The translations under genes were made by a program, and so were the position numbers. The notes under the pieces are model-generated. The model did not search any database, was not told the DNA's origin, and was given only the letters and a program-made list of their open reading frames with translations. From contig NZ_JANKBZ010000002.1 in the NCBI RefSeq assembly GCF_024623785.1, positions 372,001 through 436,000 on the forward strand: 64,000 bases of DNA, given 5' to 3'. Origin of the DNA: Archangium lipolyticum (GTDB lineage Bacteria > Myxococcota > Myxococcia > Myxococcales > Myxococcaceae). This document shows, piece by piece, positions 56,155 through 64,000 of the stretch (positions within the stretch are counted from its first letter, which is position 1; each line of letters begins with the position of its first letter).

Positions 56155-56706
56155 ATGCTCATTCCCACGCTCGTAGCTGGCTTCTTCGCGGGAGCCACCC
56201 CCCAGGTGGGGGACGTCGCGCCGGACTTCACGGTGGAGGACACCGCCGGCAAGTCGTACACCCTGTCCCAGATGGTGAAGCAGGGCCCGGTCATCCTGGC
56301 CTTCTTCCCCAAGGCGTTCACAGGTGGTTGAACGCGCGAGCTCTCGGCGTACCGGGACCGGTACGCGGATGTCGAGAAGCTCAACGGCCAGGTCCTGGCC
56401 GTCAGTACGGATGACAAGGAAACGTTGGCGAAGTTCAAGGAGTCGTTGAAGGCGCAGTTCCCGTTCATCCCGGATCCGGATGCGAAGCTGACGAACCTCT
56501 ACGAGGTGAAGACGCCAGTGTTGAAGCTGGCCAATCGCTACACCTTCGTCATTGGAGAGGAGCGGAAGATTCTCAAGGTGGAGTCCGGCAAGGACGCCAT
56601 CGATCCGAACGGGGCGATCGTGTCCTGTCCCATCCGCAAGCCGAAGGCGGCGGAGGCAGGCGCGGACGCGGCGGTGAAGGAGGCAGGAAAGGACGCCGGG
56701 AAGTAG
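56155..56706 (+). CDS. Peroxiredoxin with in-frame TGA at the peroxidatic position, probable selenoprotein
   Basis: Thiol (or selenol) peroxidase of the AhpC/TSA family. Reading from ATG 56155 gives [20 protein letters not shown]... [16 protein letters not shown] and FFPKAFTGG, then TGA at 56329-56331, then [19 protein letters not shown] continuing in the same frame to TAG at 56706 (183 residues counting Sec). The TGA is at residue 59, exactly where relatives have the peroxidatic Cys (FFPKAFTxGC-T). The frame after it keeps high third-position GC and conserved motifs ([12 protein letters not shown]). A hairpin starts 7 bases after the TGA. The simplest reading is selenocysteine; a C-to-stop point mutation is the alternative. 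The short N-terminal hydrophobic stretch may be an export signal. Confidence 0.75.
56338..56382 (+). promoter_or_regulatory. Candidate bacterial SECIS element
   Basis: Stem-loop just after the TGA: outer stem GAGCT/AGCTC and CTCG/CGAG (with one bulged A), an internal loop GGATGT on the 3' side, then GCGTACC/GGTACGC (56347-56353 with 56360-56366) and the apical loop GGGACC at 56354-56359. The apical loop lies 22-28 bases after the TGA, within the window usual for bacterial SECIS. Bacterial SECIS lack a strict sequence consensus, so this is structural evidence only. Confidence 0.55.
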
Positions 56707-56727
56707 CGGGCGCCCCACGAGCGGGTG

Positions 56728-56760
56728 GGGTGACCGGGGCTCCTCGGGTTCCGGTCACCC
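56728..56760. terminator. Hairpin terminator between peroxiredoxin and lipoprotein genes
   Basis: Perfect 10-base inverted repeat GGGTGACCGG (56728-56737) and CCGGTCACCC (56751-56760) with a 13-base loop, between two convergent genes. Works for both directions. Confidence 0.6.
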
Positions 56761-56772
56761 TGTCCGCGTGGC

Positions 56773-57933
56773 TCAGTAGACCGCGAGCCCCACCGACCAC
56801 GAGCTGATGAAGGCGCGGGTGTCCGGGCCGGCGGTCGGCAGCCAGTCCTGGGTCCAGCGGAAGGTCAGCCCCAGGCGCGTGGTCAGCTCGAACTCCGCGA
56901 GCCCTCCGAAGGAGACATAGGGCCGCGTGCCCCGCGCGTCGGGCAGCATCGGTCCGGCCGATGCGGACCAGGACTGGCCGCCGCCGACGAAGGGACCCAG
57001 GTGCAGGCGCCACAGGGCGATGGGGTACCACTGGGCCTCCAGGCCCAGGCGCACGTTGTAGAAGGCGTTGGTGGCATCCCCACCGAGCTGCAGGCGCGAG
57101 TGGGCGAGCAGGCCGAACTTCTTCGCGGGGTAGTAGCCGAGCCCGAAGTGGAAGCCGAGGCTCCGCTGGCTGTAGCGGCCGGGCAGCGTGAGGTGATCGT
57201 TGCCGGCGCCGAACTGGTACGAGAAGCCCTTGCGGTTGAGCGGCGCGGCGTCGCGCAGCCACATGCCGGCGCCCTCGGTGCCCGATAGCGTGGCCCGGTC
57301 GAGATTCCTCAAGTGCTCGGGGGCGAGCTCGTCGAGCGCGACGATGCTCTGCCCGCCGCTCTCGTGCCAGAGGTGCACCGGGTGGTGCGGATGCACGGCG
57401 ACCGTGCCCTCGTAGCGGGCCCCCTCGGTGGCCGCCAGTCCCACGCCGGCCGCGACGCCGACCACGATGGCCGCCACCAGCAGCACGTGGATGTCGTTGA
57501 TGTTGCCGACGGAGCCGCTCGAACCCGAGCCCGAGGCGGACGACGGTGTGCCGCCGCCGGACGAGGACACTCCGCCGACGGGCGAGGCGTCGTGGACGGA
57601 GGGCGGTGGCCGGGGGGGAGGCGGCTCGTAATAGGGCGCGCCGTAATCGACGTAGAAGGACGGCACCCAGTGGCCATGCAGGCCCAGGGAGTAGCCCGGT
57701 GGTGGCTCACCGCCAGGCTGCTCCCAGGTGGGGGCGGGCTCCGGCTCCGCGGCCGTCGAGAACTGCTGCACGGCATAGACGCCCTGACCACGCTCCTGCG
57801 GCGGCGTCTCCACGAGGCGCTCCAGCTCCGTGCGTGGAATCTCGTAGTGGTGGCCGAGGCACCCGCTCGTCAGCACCGCGAGGAGCGTGGTGAGTGCCAG
57901 GACCAGGTGACGCGGAGTCGAGAGATGTGTCAT
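56773..57933 (-). CDS. Lipoprotein with Gly/Ser linker and beta-barrel-like C-terminal domain
   Basis: 386 residues. Lipobox LTSGC (Cys about residue 25), an N-terminal Pro/Tyr-rich segment (PPPGYSLGLHGHWVPSFYVDYG), a Gly/Ser run, a hydrophobic helix (VLLVAAIVVGVAAGVGLAA) and a C-terminal half of alternating strands (GFHFGLGYYPAKKFGLL, YVSFGGLAEFELTTRLG) ending GLAVY. Reads as an outer-membrane-associated protein; no family recognised. The ATG at 57933 overlaps the stop of the MocR gene upstream (ATGA), an unusual pairing. Confidence 0.65.
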   Translation of the reverse strand: MTHLSTPRHLVLALTTLLAVLTSGCLGHHYEIPRTELERLVETPPQERGQGVYAVQQFSTAAEPEPAPTWEQPGGEPPPGYSLGLHGHWVPSFYVDYGAPYYEPPPPRPPPSVHDASPVGGVSSSGGGTPSSASGSGSSGSVGNINDIHVLLVAAIVVGVAAGVGLAATEGARYEGTVAVHPHHPVHLWHESGGQSIVALDELAPEHLRNLDRATLSGTEGAGMWLRDAAPLNRKGFSYQFGAGNDHLTLPGRYSQRSLGFHFGLGYYPAKKFGLLAHSRLQLGGDATNAFYNVRLGLEAQWYPIALWRLHLGPFVGGGQSWSASAGPMLPDARGTRPYVSFGGLAEFELTTRLGLTFRWTQDWLPTAGPDTRAFISSWSVGLAVY

Positions 57934-59423
57934 GCGCCCCTCCTGAGCGGGATTATACCGGAGAGACGCTCCAATGCCTCCCACACGGCGCTGGGTGGAT
58001 ACGCCCCATACCCCAGCACGAGTGCCGGAGGCATTCGCCGGCGCAGCGTGAACCGCGAGAGCGGGAACACGTCCACTTCGACCCGGGCCGCGGCCCGCGC
58101 GGCCTCCCGGTCATCCCTTCCGCGCTCCAACCAACCCAAGACGTGACTCCCCGCATCAGGAACATCCACCCGGAGGCGCTCTCCGAACAGGCGCTCCACC
58201 GCCGAGACCAGGTGGTCACGCCGTTCGAGCGTCGAGGCACGAAGCCGTCTCAGGTGACGCGCGAACCAGCCGCTCTCGAGGAACTCCGCGAAGGCGAGCT
58301 GGGTGAGGTACGGCGAGTGGCGATCCACGAGAACACGCACCGCGGCGAAGGCATCGACGAGCTGCTCGGGCACGATGACGTACCCAAGACGCAGGCCCGG
58401 AAGGAAGACCCGGCTGAAGGTGCCGACATAGAGGATCCGTTGTGACTCATCCAACGCGGCGAGTGCGGCCACGGGGCGGCCTTCGAACCGGTACTCGCTC
58501 TCGTAGTCATCCTCCACGATCCAGCGCCGTCTCTCCCGCGCCCACGCCAGGAGCTCGAGCCGCCGCGACAGCGAGAGCCGGACGCCCAGGGGAAATTGAT
58601 GTGACGGCGAGACGAACGCCACGGCCGCGTCCGGAGCGCGAGCCCGTCCCATCCCAACGCACAGCCCCTCTCCATCCACGGGGACCGGCACTGCGCGGCC
58701 TCCATAGGCCATGAGCGCACCTCGGATGCCCGGGAAGCCGGGATCCTCGACCCACGCCGTCGCGCCGGGCTCGATGAGCACGCGGGCACAGAGATCGAAG
58801 CCCGCCTGGGAGCCCGCTGTCACGAAGACCTGGTCGGCATGGGCACGTACACCCCGCACGGCACAGACATGCTCGAGGATGGCCTCCCGAAGCCCGCGCG
58901 CTCCCTGCGGCTCGCCATAGACGAGGTCCCGCTTCGTTGCGCGCCGGGCGGCACGCGCCACCGCCCGAGCCCAGTCCTCCTGCGGAAAGAGATCGAGCGG
59001 TGGAAGACCCGCCCGAAAGGGACGGGGGCCTCCGTCATACGACAGCAGCGCGCCGCGGCCCGCGTGGAGCAGGCGGCGCGCACGGGTGGCAATCCTCGGA
59101 GGTTCCCGTTCCACCCGCCGCGCGGGCGCGTGAGCCGCCACGTTCATGCGCGCCTCGGGAGGAACGTCGACGACCCTCGGAGCACGGCGAGCCTCGATCT
59201 GGACGTACCCCTCGTCCGCGAGCGCGTTGTACGCGGTGACAACGGTGATCCTCGCCACGCGCAGCTCGCGCGCGAGACGCCTCGCGGAGGGCAGCCTGGC
59301 GCCACGCGGAAGCTCGCCGCCGAGGATTCGTGCTCGGAGCTCCTCGACGATCTGCTTCTGGAGAGGCGCATTCCGCCGCAGCGTCACGAGCGGGTGTGAG
59401 ACATCGGCTCGACCGTTTCGCAT
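57930..59423 (-). CDS. MocR/PdxR-type GntR regulator with aminotransferase-like domain
   Basis: 497 residues. N-terminal GntR wHTH (about 15-80: LPSARRLARELRVARITVV), then a fold-type I aminotransferase-like domain. Expected landmarks are present: PGFPGIRGAL, IVEDDYESEYRF, and GTFSR-VFLPGLRLGY. In most members the residue after GTFS is the Lys that binds PLP; here it is Arg338 (CGG codon). Either the effector site no longer binds PLP covalently or the role differs. It regulates unknown genes; divergent from the nucleotidyltransferase at 59491 and coupled to the lipoprotein downstream. Confidence 0.87.
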   Translation of the reverse strand: MRNGRADVSHPLVTLRRNAPLQKQIVEELRARILGGELPRGARLPSARRLARELRVARITVVTAYNALADEGYVQIEARRAPRVVDVPPEARMNVAAHAPARRVEREPPRIATRARRLLHAGRGALLSYDGGPRPFRAGLPPLDLFPQEDWARAVARAARRATKRDLVYGEPQGARGLREAILEHVCAVRGVRAHADQVFVTAGSQAGFDLCARVLIEPGATAWVEDPGFPGIRGALMAYGGRAVPVPVDGEGLCVGMGRARAPDAAVAFVSPSHQFPLGVRLSLSRRLELLAWARERRRWIVEDDYESEYRFEGRPVAALAALDESQRILYVGTFSRVFLPGLRLGYVIVPEQLVDAFAAVRVLVDRHSPYLTQLAFAEFLESGWFARHLRRLRASTLERRDHLVSAVERLFGERLRVDVPDAGSHVLGWLERGRDDREAARAAARVEVDVFPLSRFTLRRRMPPALVLGYGAYPPSAVWEALERLSGIIPLRRGA

Positions 59424-59490
59424 CTGGCCCCATGTGTCGTGTGGTTTCTGGCCCTATGGATGGGTCCAGGCAGGATGCTATCAGGGCGGC

Positions 59491-60297
59491 ATGCAACACC
59501 TACCGCTCCGACACCGTGAATTCCTGACCTCCGCGCTGGGGGCCTGGCGGGCCAACCCCGGCATCCTGGGGGTCCTGGCGGGCGGCTCGTTCCTGAGCCG
59601 GAGCATGGATGAGTTCTCCGACCTGGATCTCATCCTCGTCGTCTCGGACGAGCTGCGGGCCACCATCGCGCAGGAGCGCACCACGATCGCCCGCGCCGCG
59701 GGTCCCCTCCTACAGGGATTCACGGGGGAGCACGTGGGCGAGCCCCGCCTGCTGATCTGCCTCTACGGTCCGCCGCTGCTTCATGTCGATCTGAAGTTCA
59801 TCTCCGTCTCCGAGCTCGACTCCCGGATCGAGGAGCCGGAGATCCTCTTCGAGCGGGCTGGCGTCATCACGGAGCGGCTGCGCTCGACGCGGGCGAATCC
59901 CCTGGAAACGCCGTCGGCGCAGTGGATCGAAGACCGCTTCTGGGTGTGGATCCACTACGGCCTCGACAAGCTCCGGCGCGGAGAGCTGTTCGAGTGCCTG
60001 GACATGCTGGCGTTTCTGAGGGCCCAGGCCCTGGCGCCGCTGATACAGCGCATCGACGGTGGCTTGTGGCGCGGGGTGCGGCGGCTCGAGGCCTCACGCC
60101 ATGCATCGGCGCTCTCGCGGGTCTGTGCGCGCCACGACGCACAGGAGTGTCTTCGCGCGATGGCCGCCGCGGTCGAGGTCTACACCGCGCTGCGGAGTCA
60201 GCTCCACGAGTCGCTCGGACCTCGGCACTCACCGGCGGAGCCTGTCGTCCGCGCATACCTGGCGGAGGTGTGCGCCGCGAGTCAGGGCGGCCACTGA
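59491..60297 (+). CDS. Nucleotidyltransferase-domain protein
   Basis: 268 residues. VLAGGSFLSRSMDEFSDLDLI is the polymerase-beta-like nucleotidyltransferase motif (GGS...DxD), followed by a third acidic strand (LHVDLKFISV), and a helical C-terminal domain as in aminoglycoside adenylyltransferase-like proteins. ATG 59491. Could modify an antibiotic, a tRNA or a protein; none of these can be chosen from sequence. Confidence 0.8.
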   Translation: MQHLPLRHREFLTSALGAWRANPGILGVLAGGSFLSRSMDEFSDLDLILVVSDELRATIAQERTTIARAAGPLLQGFTGEHVGEPRLLICLYGPPLLHVDLKFISVSELDSRIEEPEILFERAGVITERLRSTRANPLETPSAQWIEDRFWVWIHYGLDKLRRGELFECLDMLAFLRAQALAPLIQRIDGGLWRGVRRLEASRHASALSRVCARHDAQECLRAMAAAVEVYTALRSQLHESLGPRHSPAEPVVRAYLAEVCAASQGGH

Positions 60298-60313
60298 GGG
60301 AGGGTGGCCCCGC

Positions 60314-61480
60314 TTACGTCTCCGTCCCGGTGTCCCCGCCGGGCTCCCGGCTTCCCGCGGGGCGCCGGGCTCCCTGGGCCGCCCGTGGACGCGGAGGCGC
60401 GCCAGTCCCCGCGCCCGCCGCCCGCGCCGGCTTCGCCTGTCCCTGCTCGGCGGGGGCCACCTTCGTCGAGGAGTGCGAGCTGTTCTCCCGCATGAGCCGC
60501 GGGTCGTACTGGATGACGGTGGGCTCGCTGGCGAAGTGCTCCTCCTCGAGCTCCGCGGCGTACAGGTCCCTCATGTACCCGGTGAGGTGGGCGTGGGTGC
60601 CCGGGAGCCGCTCGGCGATCAGGAAGTCCTCGAGGGCGAGCTGGAACTCTCCGGCGCTCTGGAAGCGCTCCTCCCGCCTGCGGGCCAGCGCCTTCATCAC
60701 CACCGCGTCGAGCGCCTTGGGGACGCCCGGCACGGCCTCGGAGGGCGGAGGTACCTTGGCGCCGACCACGGCCTTGAGGGTGGCCATGTCCGACTCGCGC
60801 TTGAAGAGCCGCTGGCTGGCGAGCAGCTCGTAGAAGACGATGCCCAGGCCGTACACGTCCGAGCGGGCGTCGAGCTCCTCGCCGCGGGCCTGCTCCGGGG
60901 ACATGTACGCGTGCTTGCCCTTGATGGTGCCGACGATCGTCTGGGACAGCTTCCCCGAGGCCTTGGCCACGCCGAAGTCGATGAGCTTCACGTTGCCGGT
61001 GAAGCTCACCAGCACGTTCTGCGGGGACACGTCACGGTGGATGAGGCCCAGCCTGCGGCCCGAGGGCGAGCGCGCCTGGTGCGCGTGGTCCAACCCGGCG
61101 GCGGCGTCCGCGATGAGGCGGCACTTGAGCCCCAGCGGCATCCCGCCCTTGCGGTGGTTGGCGCGCGCGTTCACGTGGCTGACGGCCTCGCCCTGGACGT
61201 ACTCCATGGCGATGTAGAGCACCCCGTCCACGTCCCCCAGGTCGTAGATCTGCGCGACGTTGGGGTGGTTGAGGTAGCCGGCGATGCGGCCCTCATCCAG
61301 GAACATCTTGATGAAGTCCGGGTCCTCGGAGAGGTGTGGCAGGAGCCGCTTCACCACCAGCAGCTTCTGGAAGCCCACGGGCCCCTTCTGCCGGGCCAGG
61401 AAGACCTGGCCCATTCCGCCGGTTGCCAGTTTGCGCAGCAGCTCGTAACGGCCGAAGGTTTCCACGGGTGGGGCAACCAT
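60314..61480 (-). CDS. Eukaryote-like Ser/Thr protein kinase, cytoplasmic
   Basis: 388 residues. Glycine loop LATGGMGQVFLA, VVK lysine in LLVVKRLL, catalytic loop HRDVSPQN, DFG as DFGVAKA, and the activation segment with MSPEQARGE. No membrane helix; the C-terminus is a Pro/Ala/Arg-rich disordered tail. HRDVSPQN and VAKA are typical of the myxobacterial PknB-like cytoplasmic branch. ATG 61480. It follows the ASH-repeat gene by 52 bases on the same strand and may be co-transcribed. Confidence 0.92.
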   Translation of the reverse strand: MVAPPVETFGRYELLRKLATGGMGQVFLARQKGPVGFQKLLVVKRLLPHLSEDPDFIKMFLDEGRIAGYLNHPNVAQIYDLGDVDGVLYIAMEYVQGEAVSHVNARANHRKGGMPLGLKCRLIADAAAGLDHAHQARSPSGRRLGLIHRDVSPQNVLVSFTGNVKLIDFGVAKASGKLSQTIVGTIKGKHAYMSPEQARGEELDARSDVYGLGIVFYELLASQRLFKRESDMATLKAVVGAKVPPPSEAVPGVPKALDAVVMKALARRREERFQSAGEFQLALEDFLIAERLPGTHAHLTGYMRDLYAAELEEEHFASEPTVIQYDPRLMRENSSHSSTKVAPAEQGQAKPARAAGAGTGAPPRPRAAQGARRPAGSREPGGDTGTET

Positions 61481-61532
61481 ATCCGCCCCGGGCCCATGGG
61501 CGGAAGGTGCCCCACCCCCCTTGACGCGGCCC

Positions 61533-64000
61533 TCAGGGGGCGGGTGGAGGAGCCGGGCAGGCGCTGCGGTAGCGGACCTCGATGGTCTGACCTGGCGTGG
61601 GCACCGCGTTGGGCTGGAAGACGACCGCGTTGCGGGCGGGGTCATAGGTCCACTGGTCCACCGGGAGCTTCACCCCCGCGACGCGCACGGACATCTCCGC
61701 CGTGCCATTGGGCGTGGCGCCGAGGGCGAAGTCCGCCTGCGGCCTGTCGGCGCGCTGCAGGAGCTTGTCCAGGAAGGAGCCGTAGTCGCCCATGCAGATG
61801 GAGCCCACCTCGCCGTTGGTGCGCTTCGCCACGGTGGAGAAGCGCGGTCCCGGGGGGCCCGCGGTGGTGCAGCCGTTGTCCGTGGGCACGAGCGCGTAGA
61901 GCTGGGTGCGGTGCGCCATGCCGGTGCCCTTGATGGACTGGAGGAACTGCACGTAGCTCTCCGCGTCGAAGCCCGAGTGGTCGTCCTCGTCGGACACCAC
62001 CACCACCGCGAGCCGGGCCGTGGAGCGCAGGAAGCCCAGGTTGCCGTCGTTGGGCAGCGGGGTGCGCGGATCATCCGCGCTGGTGGCCAGGGGCGAGGAG
62101 AGCGCCTGGCGCATCGTCTCCAGGCCCTGCACCAGGTTGTGGCACAGCCCCACGTCGTCGATGTTGGCCTGCACGCCCGCCGCCGCCGTGGGCGAGTCGC
62201 TGGAGATGGCGCGGGAGCGGCTGCCGTCCACCGGGACGAGCCGGCCGCCCTCACCGCCCGCCGTCACACCGCCGCACGCGGACGCCCGGGCCGCCAGACC
62301 CGTGCTGGTGACGCCGATGCGCACGTCCACGCCGGCCTGCCGCGCGCGCTCCAGCCAGCCGGGGAGGGCCGCCTTCAGCCGCGCCTGGTAGGCGTCCATG
62401 GTGGTGGTGTTGGACACCACGAAGAGGACGTCCAGCTGGCTGTTGGTGCCCTGGATGAAGCGGTCGAGCTGGAGGCCCTCGTGGTTCGTCTCCGCCAGCA
62501 GCGGGACGAGCAGCGGGCTCGGCTCGTTGGTCGCGAAGACGAAGAAGGGGCTGAAGTGCTGGCCGAGCACGTTGCGCTCGTAGGAGAACTCCAGCTCGAA
62601 GCCCTCGCCCGGGGCCAGCGTGCGCGGCAGCTGCATGGGCGTCATCAGCGCGTACTGGTTGCTGGTGCCCGCGCCGATCTGGAAGTCACGCACGTCGATG
62701 GGCGCGGCGCACTGGTTGGAGATGAGCGTGCGCCGGCGGCCCACCGCGCAGTCGTAGCGGATGGGTCCGAAGTCCACGAAGGCCGGCGCGGCGACCAGGC
62801 AGCTGTCCTGCGACACACCTCGGAGGGGCAGTGTCACCGTGGGGTTGGCGGGGTCGTTCACCGTCAGCCGCAGCTCGCCCTGGTACTGGCCCGGCGTCTG
62901 GGGCCGGAAGGCGATCATCGCGCTGAAGGCCGTGTCGTACGGCACCACGCCACCGGCGAGCTTGCCGCCCGGCATGTAGAAGACGCCCCCGGCGTCGTTG
63001 GACAGGTGGATGTCCTTCACCGCGCACTCGGCCCGGCCGGGGTTGCGGAAGGAGAAGCCCAGCACGGCACCGCGGCCGGGTGTCACGTTGCCGAAGTCCA
63101 GCACCGGCCACGGCTTGAGCTCGTAGACACAGGGGCCGGTGGCCCGGGCGCGGCCGGTGAGGACGATGGTGCGCTCGGGCGTGAACCTGTCATCCGACAT
63201 GAGCACCAGCGTGGCCTGCCAGGTGCCCTCGGTCTTGGGCTCGAAGTACACCGTCAGGTCGATCGCGTCCGTGCCCGGGGCGATGAGGATGTCGTCGACC
63301 CCCAGCGCCGGCCAGGCGGTACCCGCCTTCCAGGGATGGGCCTGCTTGCCACGCATGGGCACGTCCACCGAGAAGTGTTCCGCGCTCCCGGCGCCTCGCA
63401 CGCCCCGGAAGACGAGGTTGCCGGTGGTGCCGCCGTTGGAGATGCGGATCGTCTTCCCCAGCTTGCCGCCCACCGGCAGCTCGCCGAAGTCCAGCGCGGC
63501 CGGAGCCACCGCCAGCGTGGGCCGGCCACCGCTCGCATCCAGGAGCACCTCCGACTGGCGCGCCTTGTCCGACTCGTAGCCCAGCGTCAGCGTGCCCTTG
63601 TTGGGCCCGGAGAAGCGCGCGGCGAACTCCAGCGGCACCTCCACCGCCTCGCCCGGCTTCACCTCCTGACGCTGCATCGCCTTGAGCGGCGTGAAGGACT
63701 TGTCGCTGGTGCTCAGCCCCATGATGGTGACCGGCCGCCAGGTGATGTTGCGCGCACGCGTATAGGACTGGGTGCGCTCGTGCACGGGGATGGCCTCGAA
63801 GGGCACCGGCTCCGGCTCGAAGACGAAGGCGCTCGGCACCGAGCGTCCGGCCAGCTCCGCCACTGTCGGCGTGCAGTTGCCGCAGGCCTTGACCTTCACC
63901 TGCGCGCGCATGTCTCCCAGCGCGCGTGGCAGGTACTTCGCCTGCACCTCACGCGTGCTGAGCGGCGGCACGGTGATCGTATCCGCGCTGAAGGCATCGG
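61533..64000 (-). CDS. Large choice-of-anchor-D (ASH/HYDIN-like) surface protein, 5' end outside the window
   Basis: At least 820 residues; the frame remains open to the window's edge (the GTG at 63971 is an internal codon). Repeats of ASH type are seen: LDFGELPVGGKLGKTIRISN, LDFGNVTPGRGAVLGFSFRN and VDFGPIRYDCAVGRRRTLIS. A central von Willebrand-A-like part follows (LDVLFVVSNTTTMDAYQARL) with VVVVSDEDDHS, and a beta-rich C-terminus ending CPAPPPAP. Likely exported and involved in adhesion or assembly; the signal peptide would be outside the window. Confidence 0.8.
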   Translation of the reverse strand, partial: DAFSADTITVPPLSTREVQAKYLPRALGDMRAQVKVKACGNCTPTVAELAGRSVPSAFVFEPEPVPFEAIPVHERTQSYTRARNITWRPVTIMGLSTSDKSFTPLKAMQRQEVKPGEAVEVPLEFAARFSGPNKGTLTLGYESDKARQSEVLLDASGGRPTLAVAPAALDFGELPVGGKLGKTIRISNGGTTGNLVFRGVRGAGSAEHFSVDVPMRGKQAHPWKAGTAWPALGVDDILIAPGTDAIDLTVYFEPKTEGTWQATLVLMSDDRFTPERTIVLTGRARATGPCVYELKPWPVLDFGNVTPGRGAVLGFSFRNPGRAECAVKDIHLSNDAGGVFYMPGGKLAGGVVPYDTAFSAMIAFRPQTPGQYQGELRLTVNDPANPTVTLPLRGVSQDSCLVAAPAFVDFGPIRYDCAVGRRRTLISNQCAAPIDVRDFQIGAGTSNQYALMTPMQLPRTLAPGEGFELEFSYERNVLGQHFSPFFVFATNEPSPLLVPLLAETNHEGLQLDRFIQGTNSQLDVLFVVSNTTTMDAYQARLKAALPGWLERARQAGVDVRIGVTSTGLAARASACGGVTAGGEGGRLVPVDGSRSRAISSDSPTAAAGVQANIDDVGLCHNLVQGLETMRQALSSPLATSADDPRTPLPNDGNLGFLRSTARLAVVVVSDEDDHSGFDAESYVQFLQSIKGTGMAHRTQLYALVPTDNGCTTAGPPGPRFSTVAKRTNGEVGSICMGDYGSFLDKLLQRADRPQADFALGATPNGTAEMSVRVAGVKLPVDQWTYDPARNAVVFQPNAVPTPGQTIEVRYRSACPAPPPAP

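Overview
The window is very GC-rich, densely coding DNA from a myxobacterium, most likely of the Cystobacterineae (Archangium/Cystobacter/Stigmatella type). Evidence is the set of families largely confined to myxobacteria: a TIGR02265/DUF2378 protein, two DUF2381 (TIGR02268) proteins, three eukaryote-like Ser/Thr kinases, a PilZ protein with extra N-terminal domains, a giant AAA-ATPase/histidine kinase and a SitA-like lipoprotein toxin candidate. No rRNA, tRNA, CRISPR array, IS element or phage gene was recognised.

Layout. 0-3 kb: the end of a chemosensory cluster (receiver C-terminus, cheB, MCP). 3-10.5 kb: clpS-clpA, a COG3146 acyltransferase-like protein, TIGR02265, an Nfu Fe-S carrier, a methyltransferase and a membrane-anchored repeat protein. 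10.5-13.3 kb: a Ser/Thr kinase with its DUF2381 partner. 13.4-22 kb: flavin reductase-like protein, THUMP RNA methyltransferase, PAS-GAF histidine kinase, PilZ protein plus response regulator, M20 peptidase, MFS exporter. 21.9-26.3 kb: a 1488-residue AAA/GAF/histidine kinase. 26.4-28.6 kb: a hydrolase lipoprotein with a barrel-like protein, and a DUF697-like protein. 29-36 kb is the most accessory-looking part: a gene relic, a large lipoprotein toxin candidate translationally coupled to a probable immunity protein, then a second kinase/DUF2381 module with the gene order reversed. 36-40 kb: Rsm22-family methyltransferase and a three-gene ABC exporter. 40-44 kb: a compact gas-vesicle cluster (gvpJ, K, S, G, F/L, A, F/L, F/L) without gvpN. 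44-56 kb: mostly housekeeping genes (ridA, prfC, M32 peptidase, NUDIX, DUF2339, rnd, ttcA, TerB-like, PhnD-like). 56.1-56.7 kb: a peroxiredoxin whose catalytic cysteine codon is an in-frame TGA followed by a strong hairpin, read here as a selenoprotein. 56.7-64 kb: a barrel-like lipoprotein coupled to a MocR-type regulator, a nucleotidyltransferase, a third Ser/Thr kinase and a large ASH-repeat protein cut by the window edge.

The strongest unusual signals are the probable selenocysteine peroxiredoxin, the toxin/immunity pair, the duplicated kinase + DUF2381 modules that share a C-terminal extracytoplasmic domain, and the reduced gas-vesicle locus. Five copies of a short palindromic repeat lie between genes, one of them supplying the C-terminal codons of the Rsm22-family gene.
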